From Acidobacteria bacterium Ga0077534 (GTDB lineage: Bacteria; Acidobacteriota; Blastocatellia; Pyrinomonadales; Pyrinomonadaceae), in the NCBI GenBank assembly GCA_001464455.1, contig LNEI01000010.1, positions 124,001-188,000 on the forward strand: 64,000 nucleotides of DNA. The letters run 5' to 3'. The notes beneath the pieces were generated by a model. The model made no database searches, had not been told where the DNA came from, and was given only the letters and a program-made list of their open reading frames with translations. Numbering within the stretch: position 1 is the first letter of the stretch; every line of letters begins with the position of its first letter. Made by a program: the position numbers and the translations under genes. Shown piece after piece: positions 1-8,147 of the stretch.

Positions 1-852
1 AAGGCTGTTGTCGCGGGCTACAAAGCGTTGCAGGAAGGCAAGACCAGTCTCGACGCGGTTGAGATAGCGATCAGGATCCTCGAAGACTCTCCGCTTTTTA
101 ATGCAGGCAAGGGAGCGGTCTTTACCAATGACGGCAAAAATGAACTGGACGCGTCGATCATGGACGGAAAAACGCTCGGAGCCGGTGCTGTCGCTGGGTT
201 GAGGCAGATCAAAAATCCGATCTCGCTGGCACGTGCCGTTATGGAGAAAAGCGAGCATGTGATGATGATCGGCGAAGGGGCCGAGAAGTTCGCACGGACC
301 CAAAAGATCGATCTGGTGGATGAGAAGTATTTTTGGACGCAGCACCGCTGGGATGCTCTTCAAAACATCCTCAAGGAAGAAAAAGAGAAAGGTAAGCCGG
401 GCCATGTCGGAGTGAGTTCGGCAAGCAGGGAATCGCAGAACCGATTTGGCACCGTTGGTGCGGTGGCTCTCGATAAAAACGGAAATCTCGCGGCCGGAAC
501 CTCAACCGGCGGGATGACAAACAAGCGGTTCGGCCGCGTTGGCGATGCTCCCATCATCGGAGCCGGAACTTATGCCGATAACAAGTCATGCGCCGTTTCG
601 GCGACCGGTTGGGGCGAGTATTTCATCCGTCTCGGTGTTGCTCGCGACGTCTGTTCGATGGTCGAGTATCGCCTGATGCCGATCCAGAAGGCCGCTGATA
701 CCGTGATCAAGGAAAAACTTCAAAAACTCGGCGGCGACGGCGGGGTGATCGCGCTGGATAAGTTTGGTTTTATGGGTGTTTCGTTCAACTCAGAAGGGAT
801 GTACCGAGCCTATATCGATGCTAATGGCAAGGCGGTCGTTGAGATCTACTAA
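1..852 (+). CDS. Isoaspartyl peptidase / L-asparaginase (Ntn hydrolase), 5' truncated by the window edge
   Basis: This enzyme hydrolyses beta-aspartyl (isoaspartyl) peptides and L-asparagine. It is made as an inactive precursor that cleaves itself before a threonine, which becomes the nucleophile. The frame is open from base 1, so the true start lies outside the window; the TTG at 28 is internal. The self-cleavage site is the Gly-Thr of NRFGTVGA, with the Thr codon at 451-453. The downstream GTSTGGMTNK stretch is the usual substrate-binding segment after the nucleophile. The NAGKGAVF motif near the start is also typical of the family. Only the first few dozen residues, possibly including a signal peptide, are missing. 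cinA follows after 83 bp on the same strand. Family assignment is firm; substrate preference cannot be read from sequence. Confidence 0.93.
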   Translation, partial: KAVVAGYKALQEGKTSLDAVEIAIRILEDSPLFNAGKGAVFTNDGKNELDASIMDGKTLGAGAVAGLRQIKNPISLARAVMEKSEHVMMIGEGAEKFARTQKIDLVDEKYFWTQHRWDALQNILKEEKEKGKPGHVGVSSASRESQNRFGTVGAVALDKNGNLAAGTSTGGMTNKRFGRVGDAPIIGAGTYADNKSCAVSATGWGEYFIRLGVARDVCSMVEYRLMPIQKAADTVIKEKLQKLGGDGGVIALDKFGFMGVSFNSEGMYRAYIDANGKAVVEIY

Positions 853-935
853 GGCTCAACGATCGTCATATGCGAACTGGGTTTTGAGTTTCTTGCGAGT
901 TTTGCCACCCGCTTTAGCGGACGGTACTGCCAAAT

Positions 936-2174
936 ATGCTTTCTGCTGAAATAATCGCCATCGGTTCTGAGCTTTTGACTCCGGAAAAGACCGACACCAA
1001 CAGTCTTTGGCTGACCGCACGGCTAAACGAGATCGGTATCGACGTCAAGTTGAAGACCATCGTCGGCGACGATGGTGCACGGCTTGAGGAAACGGTGAAG
1101 GACGCGATGCGGCGTTCGGATCTGGTTATCACGACCGGCGGGCTTGGCCCGACTGAGGACGATATCACCCGCCATTTTACTGCAAACGCCGTCGGTCGGG
1201 AGCTCGTTTATCACGACGAGATCGAACAGCATCTGCGCGAACGCTTTCGCTTATGGGGGCGCGAGATGCCTGAGATCAATAAGCGTCAGGCTTTTGTCAT
1301 CGAAGGTGCGGAGATCCTGCCTAACCCGAATGGTTCCGCCGTCGGCATGTACGTTGAGATGGACGGGAAGATGCTTGCGATCTTGCCCGGGCCGCCGCGC
1401 GAGAATCAGCCGATGTTCAACGAGTATGTTTTCCCGAAGCTACAGGCAGTTTCGGGTGACGTATTTGTTCGCCGGCGAATGCTGAAGGTTTCGGGTAAAG
1501 GAGAATCGGCGGTAGATGAGGTCGCAGCTCCGATCTATACTGCGTACCCCAATGTTCAAACGTCGGTGCTGTTCAATAAGAGCGAGGTCGAGATACACGT
1601 CGCCGCAACGGCTGATACGGCGGATAAAGCACAGGCGATCGCTGACGAACTCGCGGAAAAGCTCGCTGAAGCGCTCGGAAGCGCAGTTTTCTCGACCCAT
1701 GGCGAGTCGATGGAAGAGGTTGTCGGAAAGAGACTCGCCGCTCTCGGCCAAACGGTCGCTGTCGCCGAAAGCTGCACTGGCGGGCTGGTCGGTGAGCGGC
1801 TGACCAACGTTCCGGGCTCGTCCGCTTACTTTATCGAAGGTGCGATCACATACTCCAACGAAGCCAAGATGCGGACTCTCGGTGTTCCGGCTGAGATACT
1901 CGACTCGCACGGGGCAGTGAGTGCTCAATGTGCCGAGGCGATGGCCGCGGGCATGCGTGCGCACGCTGGCACCGATCACGCTATCTCGGTTACCGGGATC
2001 GCCGGTCCGGATGGCGGAAGTGAAGAAAAGCCAGTGGGAACTGTGTTTCTTGGCTATGCGGGGCCGAGCGGCGTGAAATCGGTTAAATTCGTGCTTCCGG
2101 GTGACCGGTATCTGATACGCTGGCGGTCGAGTCAGGCTGCTCTCGATTATTTACGCCGTCAGTTGGGTAAATGA
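936..2174 (+). CDS. cinA: CinA-family protein (competence/damage-inducible protein A, nicotinamide-nucleotide amidase)
   Basis: A two-domain protein of 412 residues, the usual length for full CinA. The N-terminal half is a MoCF-type (molybdopterin-binding fold) domain with TTGGLGPTEDD at about residues 66-76; in characterised homologues this half is an ADP-ribose/NAD-related pyrophosphatase. The C-terminal half carries AESCTGG at 277-283, the nucleophile region of the nicotinamide-mononucleotide deamidase, followed by VTGIAGPDGG. Together these recycle pyridine-nucleotide breakdown products; the competence link known from Gram-positives cannot be assumed here. The ATG at 936 has no clear Shine-Dalgarno sequence, which is common in this window. 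The last 24 bases overlap a converging minus-strand ORF. Confidence 0.95.
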   Translation: MLSAEIIAIGSELLTPEKTDTNSLWLTARLNEIGIDVKLKTIVGDDGARLEETVKDAMRRSDLVITTGGLGPTEDDITRHFTANAVGRELVYHDEIEQHLRERFRLWGREMPEINKRQAFVIEGAEILPNPNGSAVGMYVEMDGKMLAILPGPPRENQPMFNEYVFPKLQAVSGDVFVRRRMLKVSGKGESAVDEVAAPIYTAYPNVQTSVLFNKSEVEIHVAATADTADKAQAIADELAEKLAEALGSAVFSTHGESMEEVVGKRLAALGQTVAVAESCTGGLVGERLTNVPGSSAYFIEGAITYSNEAKMRTLGVPAEILDSHGAVSAQCAEAMAAGMRAHAGTDHAISVTGIAGPDGGSEEKPVGTVFLGYAGPSGVKSVKFVLPGDRYLIRWRSSQAALDYLRRQLGK

Positions 2175-2480
2175 TCGCGACGATGGCGGTTCTACAGTTG
2201 GTTTGGGTTTCAGGTAGATAAACTGTAGTTCGTCGTCGGGACCAGCCTCAGTTGACCAGCCTCTTCCTAATTTTCCGTAAACAAAAATGGCTTCTAGATC
2301 GAAAAAGTCTATCTTCGCCCCTATGTTATCGGGTAAATTGAACGAATATGCCTCATCCACCAAGATAGCCAATGCGATCTTCTCGCCCTCATGCATGACG
2401 GGAAGAGTTTTCGGTGGTTGTAAAAGATCGGAGTATTGGTACTGGCCAACAGGTCTGAATGCGAGCTGGTGAAATGACAT
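2151..2480 (-). CDS. Hypothetical protein, 109 aa
   Basis: I do not recognise this protein. It fills an otherwise empty gap on the minus strand, converges on cinA and overlaps its last 24 bases. The composition looks like a real soluble protein: a hydrophobic core around ALAILVDEAYSF, then FFDLEAIFVYGK and ELQFIYLKPKP, with no low complexity. There is no signal peptide or membrane segment, and no convincing ribosome-binding site before the ATG at 2480. It may be a genuine orphan gene or a chance ORF; no family evidence is visible. Confidence 0.45.
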   Translation of the reverse strand: MSFHQLAFRPVGQYQYSDLLQPPKTLPVMHEGEKIALAILVDEAYSFNLPDNIGAKIDFFDLEAIFVYGKLGRGWSTEAGPDDELQFIYLKPKPTVEPPSSRSFTQLTA

Positions 2481-2543
2481 AGAATGCGTTTCGCTACGAC
2501 GCTTTTCCCCCTTTATCAGTCTAAAAGGCTATCAGCCCCAGAA

Positions 2544-2586
2544 GCTTTGTTCTGTGCGCTAGATAACAATCAGCACCGAACAAAGC
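2544..2586. repeat. Long imperfect hairpin upstream of the secretin operon
   Basis: GCTTTGTTC at 2544-2552 and GAACAAAGC at 2578-2586 are perfect complements. After a single mismatch, inner GTGC/GCAC arms extend the stem to 13 pairs around a 15-base loop. There is no U-tract, so it is not a standard intrinsic terminator. It could be a processing or regulatory structure, or the 5' region of the hypothetical minus-strand gene. Confidence 0.4.
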
Positions 2587-2670
2587 GGTGACGCACTAGC
2601 CATTGCTTTTTCTTGCCAATTCCTCGAAAATCGAATAGTTATTTTCTCCGATTTCCGCATCAAACCTTTT

Positions 2671-2696
2671 TGAAACTTTGCGGAAGGTCTCGCGTG
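2671..2696 (+). promoter_or_regulatory. Putative ECF-sigma promoter of the secretin/pseudopilin operon
   Basis: TGAAAC at 2671-2676 followed by TTT, a 16-base spacer and CGTG at 2693-2696 matches the general ECF-group promoter pattern (TGAAAC-N16-CGT). It lies about 59 bases upstream of the secretin ATG. A similar motif precedes the ECF sigma gene at 7499-7525, suggesting the same sigma factor could read both. This is motif reading only. Confidence 0.4.
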
Positions 2697-2754
2697 TTAA
2701 CTGTTTGGGTTAAGTCATTTTTTGACGGTCCGAATCCGAGATCCATTAATTGTT

Positions 2755-5328
2755 ATGAAAAGATCGATACACCTACGCGTTTTACTAAGTACGTTTATTC
2801 TGATATCGCTGGTTGCTCCAATTTCGGTGCTTGCGTTTGATAATGGGAAAAAGTACTTCAGTCAGGGCATGAAGCATGAGGTTGCCGAGGAATGGGACAA
2901 GGCTGTTGAGCAGTTTGCTCTGGCGGTGGCCGATAGCCCAAAGAATCCTGAATATCGGCTCCACCTCGTGAGGTCTCTGTTCAACGCATCGCAGCAATTC
3001 ATGAAGAAAGGCTCGATGGCGGCGAAAGAGAAGGACTACGAGGCCGCGTATCTGGCTTTCCGCCGGGCCTACGCTTTCGATCCGACCAACGAACTGGCGA
3101 AGTCTGAGATGGACCGGATGGTTCGGCTGCAGCAGGCGATAAACGAAGGTTCGACCGACAATAAAACCCCTGGTAAAGACGACGGTAAGGTCAAAATGGT
3201 GACGACCGGTTACAGCCCGACATCAACCGCTGGACTGCCGCCGCAGGTTTCGCAAAAGCTTGAAAAGCTCCGCGATCTTCCGTTCCCGGCAGGTGTGGAT
3301 CTTCAATTTATTGTTAAGGAGCTTGCCCGCGACCTCGACCTTAACGTGCTGTTCGATACGGAATCGTTCCGAACGACGGGACGTAAAGTTTTTATTGATC
3401 TCAAAAATGTATCGGCTGCCAGGGCCCTCGACTACATCTTTTTGCAGGAAGGGCTTTTCTTCCAGAAAGTCGGCCCGCGAACGATCATCGTCGCGACGCA
3501 GAATCAGCGGCAGAAATTTCAGCAGCTAGTTCTCAGAACGTTCTATCTCGCAAACGCCGCTCCGAAAGACATCGTTAAGGTCGTTCAGACCGCGATCCCG
3601 GCTCAGCCCGGCCGCAGTCAGACGATCGTTCTTCAGGATGAAGCGACGAACAGTGTGACGATCCGTGACACGAGTGAAAATATCGCGTTGATCGGACAGT
3701 TGATCAAATCTCTCGATAAGGATCGTGCCGAGGTCGTGATGGATGTGGCGATCTATGAAGTGAACAAGAATGATCTGCTTCAGTTTGGTAATCAGGTCGG
3801 CACGCAGTCGCAATTGCAGGGCGGGCTCGGCGGTACGCAGCAAGGCCAGATCAGGTTAGGCGGACAGGGACTGTTTGGGACTGCGGCTGGAACCGCTGCC
3901 GCGACTGTTCTCTCATCTGTTATCCCAACGGGTATTATCCTTCCGACTGCTAACCTTTCAGCGTTCCAGAGTAAGAATGACACGAAACTTCTCGCTTTCT
4001 CGCAGATACACGCTTTTAACAACGAGGATTCTTCCGCCCGAATCGGGCAGCGTGTTCCTGTTCAGAGCGCGCAGTACCTCGGGGTCGGCGGCACGACCGG
4101 TGGGCAGACCGGATTTGGGCAGACCGCGAACGTTATCAACTATGAGCAGGTCGGTTTGACGCTTAAGTTCAAACCCATCGTTTTTCCTAATCAGGACGTT
4201 CAGGTTGCCATGGAGATCGAGTCCAAGGACGTTGCGGGCGGCAGTACCGAGAATCCTGTTTTCACGGAACGAACTATAAAAGGAACTGCTCGAATTCAAA
4301 ATAACAAGACTCTCTTGCTTGCGAGCGTGAATCAGGGCGTTGAGAGTAAAGGGCGTCAGGGCCTGCCGCTACTTGGTTTGATCCCGATCATCGGTCGGCT
4401 CTTTACGGCTCCGACGCGTGACAATCGACAGGTTGACATCGTTATCGCCGTGACGCCGCGGGTCATTCGTGCTCCGGCCATCTTGCCTGAGGACGAGATC
4501 GAAAGAGCAACGGGAAGTCTTGCAGTTCCGACGACGAATACTTTGCAGGAAATGGTGATCCAGGAAGAGCGTGACGAATTGCTCGCCGCCGCTCGCCGAA
4601 TTCCAACCAACTCGGATACTCAACTGCCTGATCAACCGATCGAATATGTCAGGGCCGAGGCCGTTGACGTTAGCAAAACGAGTGTTACGGCTTCAGACAT
4701 GACGAGTGCCGAAGCTCTAGCGGCTGGAATACCCGGACTCAAACCGATCGACGCAGCACCAAGATCGCTGGAACTTACCAAGACATCGGATGTAGTAAAA
4801 TCAGCGGCGCCGGACGAAGCGAAACCTCTTCCTCAGGTCGCGGTTCCAGTAAAGACGCTTGAGATCAAGGAAAAAGTCGATACAGAACAGGCATCCGTGG
4901 TGGCGGAGCCGAAAGTCGAACCGGTTCCCGACGCGGGAGCTGTCGAGCTGCGGCTCGGTGCCGAATTCGGAGAAATGAAGGCCGGTGACAAGGTCAAGAT
5001 CCCAGTGATCATGCAGGGAGGCGGGCTTTTCCGTACGGCGACGATGGGGCTGAAATTCGACCCGGCAAAAGTCGCGGTTCGCTCGGTCACGCACGGCGAG
5101 GTCTTCGCCGGGCAGGCAAATTCGGAAGCCAAACCGTTCGTCAATGAAAAGGGCAGCCTATTTGTGACGTTCACGGCGGCTGATGAGAAAGGACTGATCC
5201 CTAACGGCACGCTCGCGTACCTTGAGGTCGAAGCTCTCGTTCCCGGCAGGCCGATGCTCGAATTTGATCGCAATATGTTCATTTTTCAGTCGGCACAAGG
5301 TGTGAATCTGCCGCTGAAATTGCAGTAG
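2755..5328 (+). CDS. Type II/IV secretion secretin (GspD/PilQ-like) with C-terminal cohesin domain
   Basis: An outer-membrane secretin of about 857 residues that would form the exit pore of a type II secretion or type IV pilus machine. The ATG at 2755 is chosen over the upstream TTG at 2722 because it opens a clean signal peptide (MKRSIHLRVLL..., ending near VLAF). Domains in order: tetratricopeptide-like repeats at about 25-115; an STN/secretin-N0 domain at about 175-235; NolW-type secretin-N; the secretin core at about 327-575, including PLLGLIPIIGRLF and the terminal DIVIAVTPRVIRAP strand; a charged linker; and a cohesin-type domain at about 730-857. The cohesin domain is unusual for model GspD but is known from acidobacterial secretins. 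First gene of an operon with two pseudopilins and a PilM-like protein; no GspE/GspF is in the window. Confidence 0.9.
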   Translation: MKRSIHLRVLLSTFILISLVAPISVLAFDNGKKYFSQGMKHEVAEEWDKAVEQFALAVADSPKNPEYRLHLVRSLFNASQQFMKKGSMAAKEKDYEAAYLAFRRAYAFDPTNELAKSEMDRMVRLQQAINEGSTDNKTPGKDDGKVKMVTTGYSPTSTAGLPPQVSQKLEKLRDLPFPAGVDLQFIVKELARDLDLNVLFDTESFRTTGRKVFIDLKNVSAARALDYIFLQEGLFFQKVGPRTIIVATQNQRQKFQQLVLRTFYLANAAPKDIVKVVQTAIPAQPGRSQTIVLQDEATNSVTIRDTSENIALIGQLIKSLDKDRAEVVMDVAIYEVNKNDLLQFGNQVGTQSQLQGGLGGTQQGQIRLGGQGLFGTAAGTAAATVLSSVIPTGIILPTANLSAFQSKNDTKLLAFSQIHAFNNEDSSARIGQRVPVQSAQYLGVGGTTGGQTGFGQTANVINYEQVGLTLKFKPIVFPNQDVQVAMEIESKDVAGGSTENPVFTERTIKGTARIQNNKTLLLASVNQGVESKGRQGLPLLGLIPIIGRLFTAPTRDNRQVDIVIAVTPRVIRAPAILPEDEIERATGSLAVPTTNTLQEMVIQEERDELLAAARRIPTNSDTQLPDQPIEYVRAEAVDVSKTSVTASDMTSAEALAAGIPGLKPIDAAPRSLELTKTSDVVKSAAPDEAKPLPQVAVPVKTLEIKEKVDTEQASVVAEPKVEPVPDAGAVELRLGAEFGEMKAGDKVKIPVIMQGGGLFRTATMGLKFDPAKVAVRSVTHGEVFAGQANSEAKPFVNEKGSLFVTFTAADEKGLIPNGTLAYLEVEALVPGRPMLEFDRNMFIFQSAQGVNLPLKLQ

Positions 5329-5347
5329 CTTTTTTTAATTGCCGTCA

Positions 5348-5986
5348 ATGTCCAAGATTTTCCGAAAACCTAACGCCGAATCCGGATACAGCTTACTTGA
5401 GTTGGTAGCCACGTTGGGTGTGCTTGCTGTTCTGGTCATGGGAACGCTTCCGCTGGCGCAGAACGCGAACAAGCGACAGAAAGAACAGCGGCTTCGAGAA
5501 TCGCTTGCGATGATGCGGCGGGCGATCGATGAATTCAGGCGCGACACTTTCGGAGCCTGTCCGCAGGGAGCTATTCCGGGAGGGCTTCCGGGACAAGGGG
5601 CAGGCGGCGGGCCGGTCGATCCACGCAGTCGCGTCGTAATAGACGACTGTACGATATTCGACAACGAAAACCTCGACCGCTACCCGCCGTCGCTTGAAAT
5701 GCTGGTGGACGGCGTAAAGGTCCGATCAAGAATGCCAAATCTGGTCAGCGGCAGCGGGATCCGCGACGGCTCGCTGCAGGCGACGGAGATCAACGAGGAA
5801 AAGGAGATAATTAAAGTCTACCTTCGCGAACTTCCAATCGATCCGATGACTGGAGAAAAAGACTGGAAACTCCGCTCGTCGTATCAGGATGTTGACTCAG
5901 AAAACTGGGACGACATAAACGTTTTTGATGTTCGATCTAGCTCGGAAGAAGAGGCTTTGAATGGAGAGAAGTATAGTGATTGGTAA
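5348..5986 (+). CDS. Type II secretion pseudopilin (GspG-like)
   Basis: This is a prepilin-type protein of 212 residues. After a short basic leader comes the N-methylation/cleavage motif SGYSLLELVATLGVLAVL, in which prepilin peptidase cuts after Gly and the Glu at mature position 5 is present. The hydrophobic helix is followed by a coiled stretch (QKEQRLRESLAMMRRAIDEF) and a C-terminal domain with the GspG-like DPMTGEKDWKLR segment. ATG 5348 is preferred to the TTG at 5339. The gene starts 19 bases after the secretin and overlaps the next pseudopilin gene by 26 bases, implying translational coupling. It would form part of the pseudopilus that pushes substrates through the secretin. A Gly/Pro-rich insert near residues 60-85 is larger than in model GspG. 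Confidence 0.85.
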   Translation: MSKIFRKPNAESGYSLLELVATLGVLAVLVMGTLPLAQNANKRQKEQRLRESLAMMRRAIDEFRRDTFGACPQGAIPGGLPGQGAGGGPVDPRSRVVIDDCTIFDNENLDRYPPSLEMLVDGVKVRSRMPNLVSGSGIRDGSLQATEINEEKEIIKVYLRELPIDPMTGEKDWKLRSSYQDVDSENWDDINVFDVRSSSEEEALNGEKYSDW

Positions 5987-6470
5987 ATCGATTTTGGATT
6001 TTAGATTTTGGATCTTGGATTCGCTCCGCGTGAGCTTTCGCGGCATTTCCAGGTCAGAACCGTCAATCCAAAATCCAAAATCCAAGATCCAAAATCAAAA
6101 GGGTTTTTCCCTTTTAGAGCTGATCATCGCGATGTTCATTATGATCATCCTGCTTTCGATCGCGATCCCGACATATGAGCGGAGCGTCAGAAACGCGAGA
6201 GAGATAGTTTTGAAGGAGAATTTGTTTCAGCTTCGCCGGGCGATCGACCAGTACGCAGGGGATAAGGGCAAACTGCCGGCTTCGGTTGACGATCTTGTGA
6301 CGGAAAAATACCTTCGCGAAAAACCTATCGACCCTATCACCGAAACTGCCGAATGGGATGAGATAATGGGCGAAGACCCCAATTCCGCTGACGGCGAGCA
6401 AGGCCTCGTCAACGTCAAATCGCTGGCACCGGGCCAGGACGTGAACGGCGTTTCCCTCAGCGAATACTAG
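5961..6470 (+). CDS. Type II secretion pseudopilin with an abnormally long leader encoded by a repeat
   Basis: A 169-residue prepilin-type protein. The cleavage motif QKGFSLLELIIAMFIMIILLSIAIP is perfect in type, with the conserved Glu at +5, but it begins only after about 48 residues; class III prepilin leaders are usually 6-30 residues. The extra leader (starting MERSIVIGKSILDFRFWILD) is translated from an inverted repeat of GGATTTT-like motifs at 5991-6102. The mature part resembles the neighbouring GspG-like protein (LREKPIDPITETAEWDEI). The ATG at 5961 overlaps the upstream gene; an alternative internal start within the repeat cannot be excluded. PilM-like gene follows after 9 bp. Either the leader is tolerated, or translation starts at a non-ATG codon nearer the motif. 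Confidence 0.82.
   Translation: MERSIVIGKSILDFRFWILDSLRVSFRGISRSEPSIQNPKSKIQNQKGFSLLELIIAMFIMIILLSIAIPTYERSVRNAREIVLKENLFQLRRAIDQYAGDKGKLPASVDDLVTEKYLREKPIDPITETAEWDEIMGEDPNSADGEQGLVNVKSLAPGQDVNGVSLSEY
5991..6102. repeat. Inverted repeat of GGATTTT/AAAATCC motifs inside the pseudopilin gene
   Basis: The left arm consists of GGATTTT-like tandem units (5991-6021) and the right arm of AAAATCC-like units (6066-6102). The 17-base blocks at 6005-6021 and 6079-6095 are exact complements. The inner spacer holds a CCGCG/CGCGG pair. The whole block is read through in frame as part of a coding sequence. Similar short-motif blocks occur at about 30731-30798, 48176-48252, 48605-48646 and 61367-61404. Confidence 0.8.
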
Positions 6471-6479
6471 ACGGACAAT

Positions 6480-7406
6480 ATGTTTTCATCGCTCACCAAA
6501 CCCAATTACCCGAACGCGGCATTGGGGTTAGAAAGTACATTCATGACGGCGGTCGCTCTTTCCGGCGGACGCCGTGGCTATTCGGTAAAGCAGGCGGGTT
6601 CGCTCGAACTTGCTCCGGGTCTCGTAACGCCAAGTTTTCTTGAACCAAACATCGTCGATCATCACGAATTTGCCGCATGCCTGCGTGAAGTGTCAGAGAT
6701 GGCGGGGCTTTTAAGGCAGAAGCGATGGTCGATCGCACTCCCGAGCAACACTGCCCGGACGGCGATCCTCGCTCTCGACAGCGTACCGGCGTCTGCTAAA
6801 GAAGCCGAGGATGTTTTGGATTGGAAAGCTGAGCAGAGCTTCGGTGCTCCGGCCGCTGAACTTCGGATCGCAAAGCAAAAGATCTCGCCCGACGCGGAAG
6901 GCCGTCAGCGTTACTTTGCGACCGCTGTCAGGCTGCAGATAATCGACGAATATGAGACGCATTTCGAGTCGCTAGGCTGGAAAGCCGGGCTGATCCTGCC
7001 GCGAGCCGTCGGTGAGGCGAACTGGCTTATGGACCGGAAAGCAACGGGCGACTCGTTGCTTATAAGCGGCAACAGCGACGGCTTTACAGCTCTGCTGATG
7101 CGCGGCAGTGAACCGGCGGTGGTTCGGTCGGTAACTTGCGCACAAAGCGAAGTAGATGACGAGATCTATCGTCTCGTAATGTTTTACAACGACCGCTTCG
7201 GTGCAGGAGGCGGCGACGTTCTTGAAAAGCTACTCGTTGTCGGCCGCAGCCTGATACCTGCGAGAGTTCAGACAATTGCCTCCGACGCTTTGGGAAGAAA
7301 GGTCAGAGTGTTGTCCCACGACGAGGTCGGATTAAACCTGCCTGATGGATCGATCAGTTTCAACGATGTGGCCGGTCCGGCAGGGCTCGCTGCTCTGGGA
7401 ACCTAG
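6480..7406 (+). CDS. PilM/GspL-like pilus assembly protein (actin-like ATPase fold)
   Basis: A 308-residue cytoplasmic protein with the pattern of the PilM family: an N-terminal segment with a conserved Gly (AALGLESTFMTAVAL) as in the actin-like phosphate-binding region, a central ILALDSVPASAKEAEDVLDWKAEQ segment typical of PilM (vhv-P-elvgkEleeair context), and a C-terminal VVGRSLIPARV strand. In type IV pili PilM binds the PilN tail and links the inner-membrane platform to the motor. Here it closes the secretin-pseudopilin operon and is followed by a strong terminator. PilN/O/P equivalents are not adjacent, so the complete machine must be encoded elsewhere. Divergent from model PilM; assignment rests on fold-level resemblance plus context. 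Confidence 0.72.
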   Translation: MFSSLTKPNYPNAALGLESTFMTAVALSGGRRGYSVKQAGSLELAPGLVTPSFLEPNIVDHHEFAACLREVSEMAGLLRQKRWSIALPSNTARTAILALDSVPASAKEAEDVLDWKAEQSFGAPAAELRIAKQKISPDAEGRQRYFATAVRLQIIDEYETHFESLGWKAGLILPRAVGEANWLMDRKATGDSLLISGNSDGFTALLMRGSEPAVVRSVTCAQSEVDDEIYRLVMFYNDRFGAGGGDVLEKLLVVGRSLIPARVQTIASDALGRKVRVLSHDEVGLNLPDGSISFNDVAGPAGLAALGT

Positions 7407-7434
7407 TCGAAGGTGAAAGCATAGATCGAGTAAG

Positions 7435-7475
7435 AAGACGCAAAACGACGGGCTTTTGCGTCTTTCTCGTTTTTG
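7435..7475 (+). terminator. Intrinsic terminator after the PilM-like gene
   Basis: A perfect 11-bp stem, AAGACGCAAAA (7435-7445) with TTTTGCGTCTT (7454-7464), closes an 8-base loop and is followed by TCTCGTTTTTG. It ends the secretin operon and separates it from the ECF sigma gene. Confidence 0.85.
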
Positions 7476-7498
7476 CCGGTGATTTTAAGCTTGCGAAG

Positions 7499-7525
7499 TG
7501 AAACAATTGGGATAAAATTACCGTA
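7499..7525 (+). promoter_or_regulatory. Putative autoregulated ECF-type promoter
   Basis: TGAAAC (7499-7504), a 17-base spacer and CGTA (7522-7525) resemble the ECF consensus. The likely start of transcription falls only a few bases before the ATG at 7539, which would give a nearly leaderless message; there is no Shine-Dalgarno sequence. ECF genes commonly read their own promoter. Confidence 0.42.
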
Positions 7526-7538
7526 GTAGACCCAAAGC

Positions 7539-8144
7539 ATGGCTGTACAGGCGATCTCGATCGATAACATTAGAACCCTGACCGACGGCGAATTGATAAT
7601 CAATTCGATCGCCGGGCGTTCCGATGGTTTCGAGGAACTCGTACGTCGCTACCAGCGGCCGATTACGAGCTATGTTTTTCGAATGCTTGGCGATTACGAA
7701 TCGTCGCTCGACGTAACCCAGGAAGTTTTCATAAAGGTCTACAACTCACTCTCAAAATACAGTTCCGAATACAAATTCTCGACATGGCTATACCGCATCG
7801 CACACAATGCGGCGGTCGATCATATGCGGCGAAATTCAATTACTCCGCAAAGTCTAGAGGCTGAGAATGCCGACGGTTCATACCAGATACAATTGGAAAG
7901 CCGGGATCTTTCACCCGAGCAAGACCGAGAGCGAAGCGAATGGAGAACCGAGATAGATACGGTCGTCAGATGCTTGCCGCCGGCCTATCGTGACCTGATC
8001 CTGCTTCGCCATGGTCGTGATCTGAGCTATGACGAGATCGCTGATATTACGGGATTGCCGCTTGGAACTGTAAAGAATCGCTTGTTCCGTGCTCGCGAAA
8101 TGATGCGCGAAATGTTTATTGAAAGAGGATTTACAGGAGTCTAG
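7539..8144 (+). CDS. ECF-family RNA polymerase sigma factor
   Basis: A 201-residue group IV sigma factor. Region 2 spans about residues 30-95, with FEELVRRYQRPITSYVFRML and the promoter-melting helix WLYRIAHNAAVDHMRR. Region 4 spans about 146-192, with LPPAYRDLILLRHGRDLSYDEIA then the helix-turn-helix TGLPLGTVKNRLFRARE. There is no region 1.1 or 3. A zinc-type anti-sigma factor lies two genes downstream, the normal partner arrangement. An ECF promoter motif sits directly upstream and another before the secretin operon, so a role in envelope or secretion control is plausible. Signal and full regulon are unknown. Confidence 0.95.
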   Translation: MAVQAISIDNIRTLTDGELIINSIAGRSDGFEELVRRYQRPITSYVFRMLGDYESSLDVTQEVFIKVYNSLSKYSSEYKFSTWLYRIAHNAAVDHMRRNSITPQSLEAENADGSYQIQLESRDLSPEQDRERSEWRTEIDTVVRCLPPAYRDLILLRHGRDLSYDEIADITGLPLGTVKNRLFRAREMMREMFIERGFTGV

Positions 8145-8147
8145 ACT

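Noticed and set aside
2613-2840. Plus-strand ORF overlapping the secretin start
   Set aside because: Different frame from the secretin, no ribosome site and non-protein-like content.
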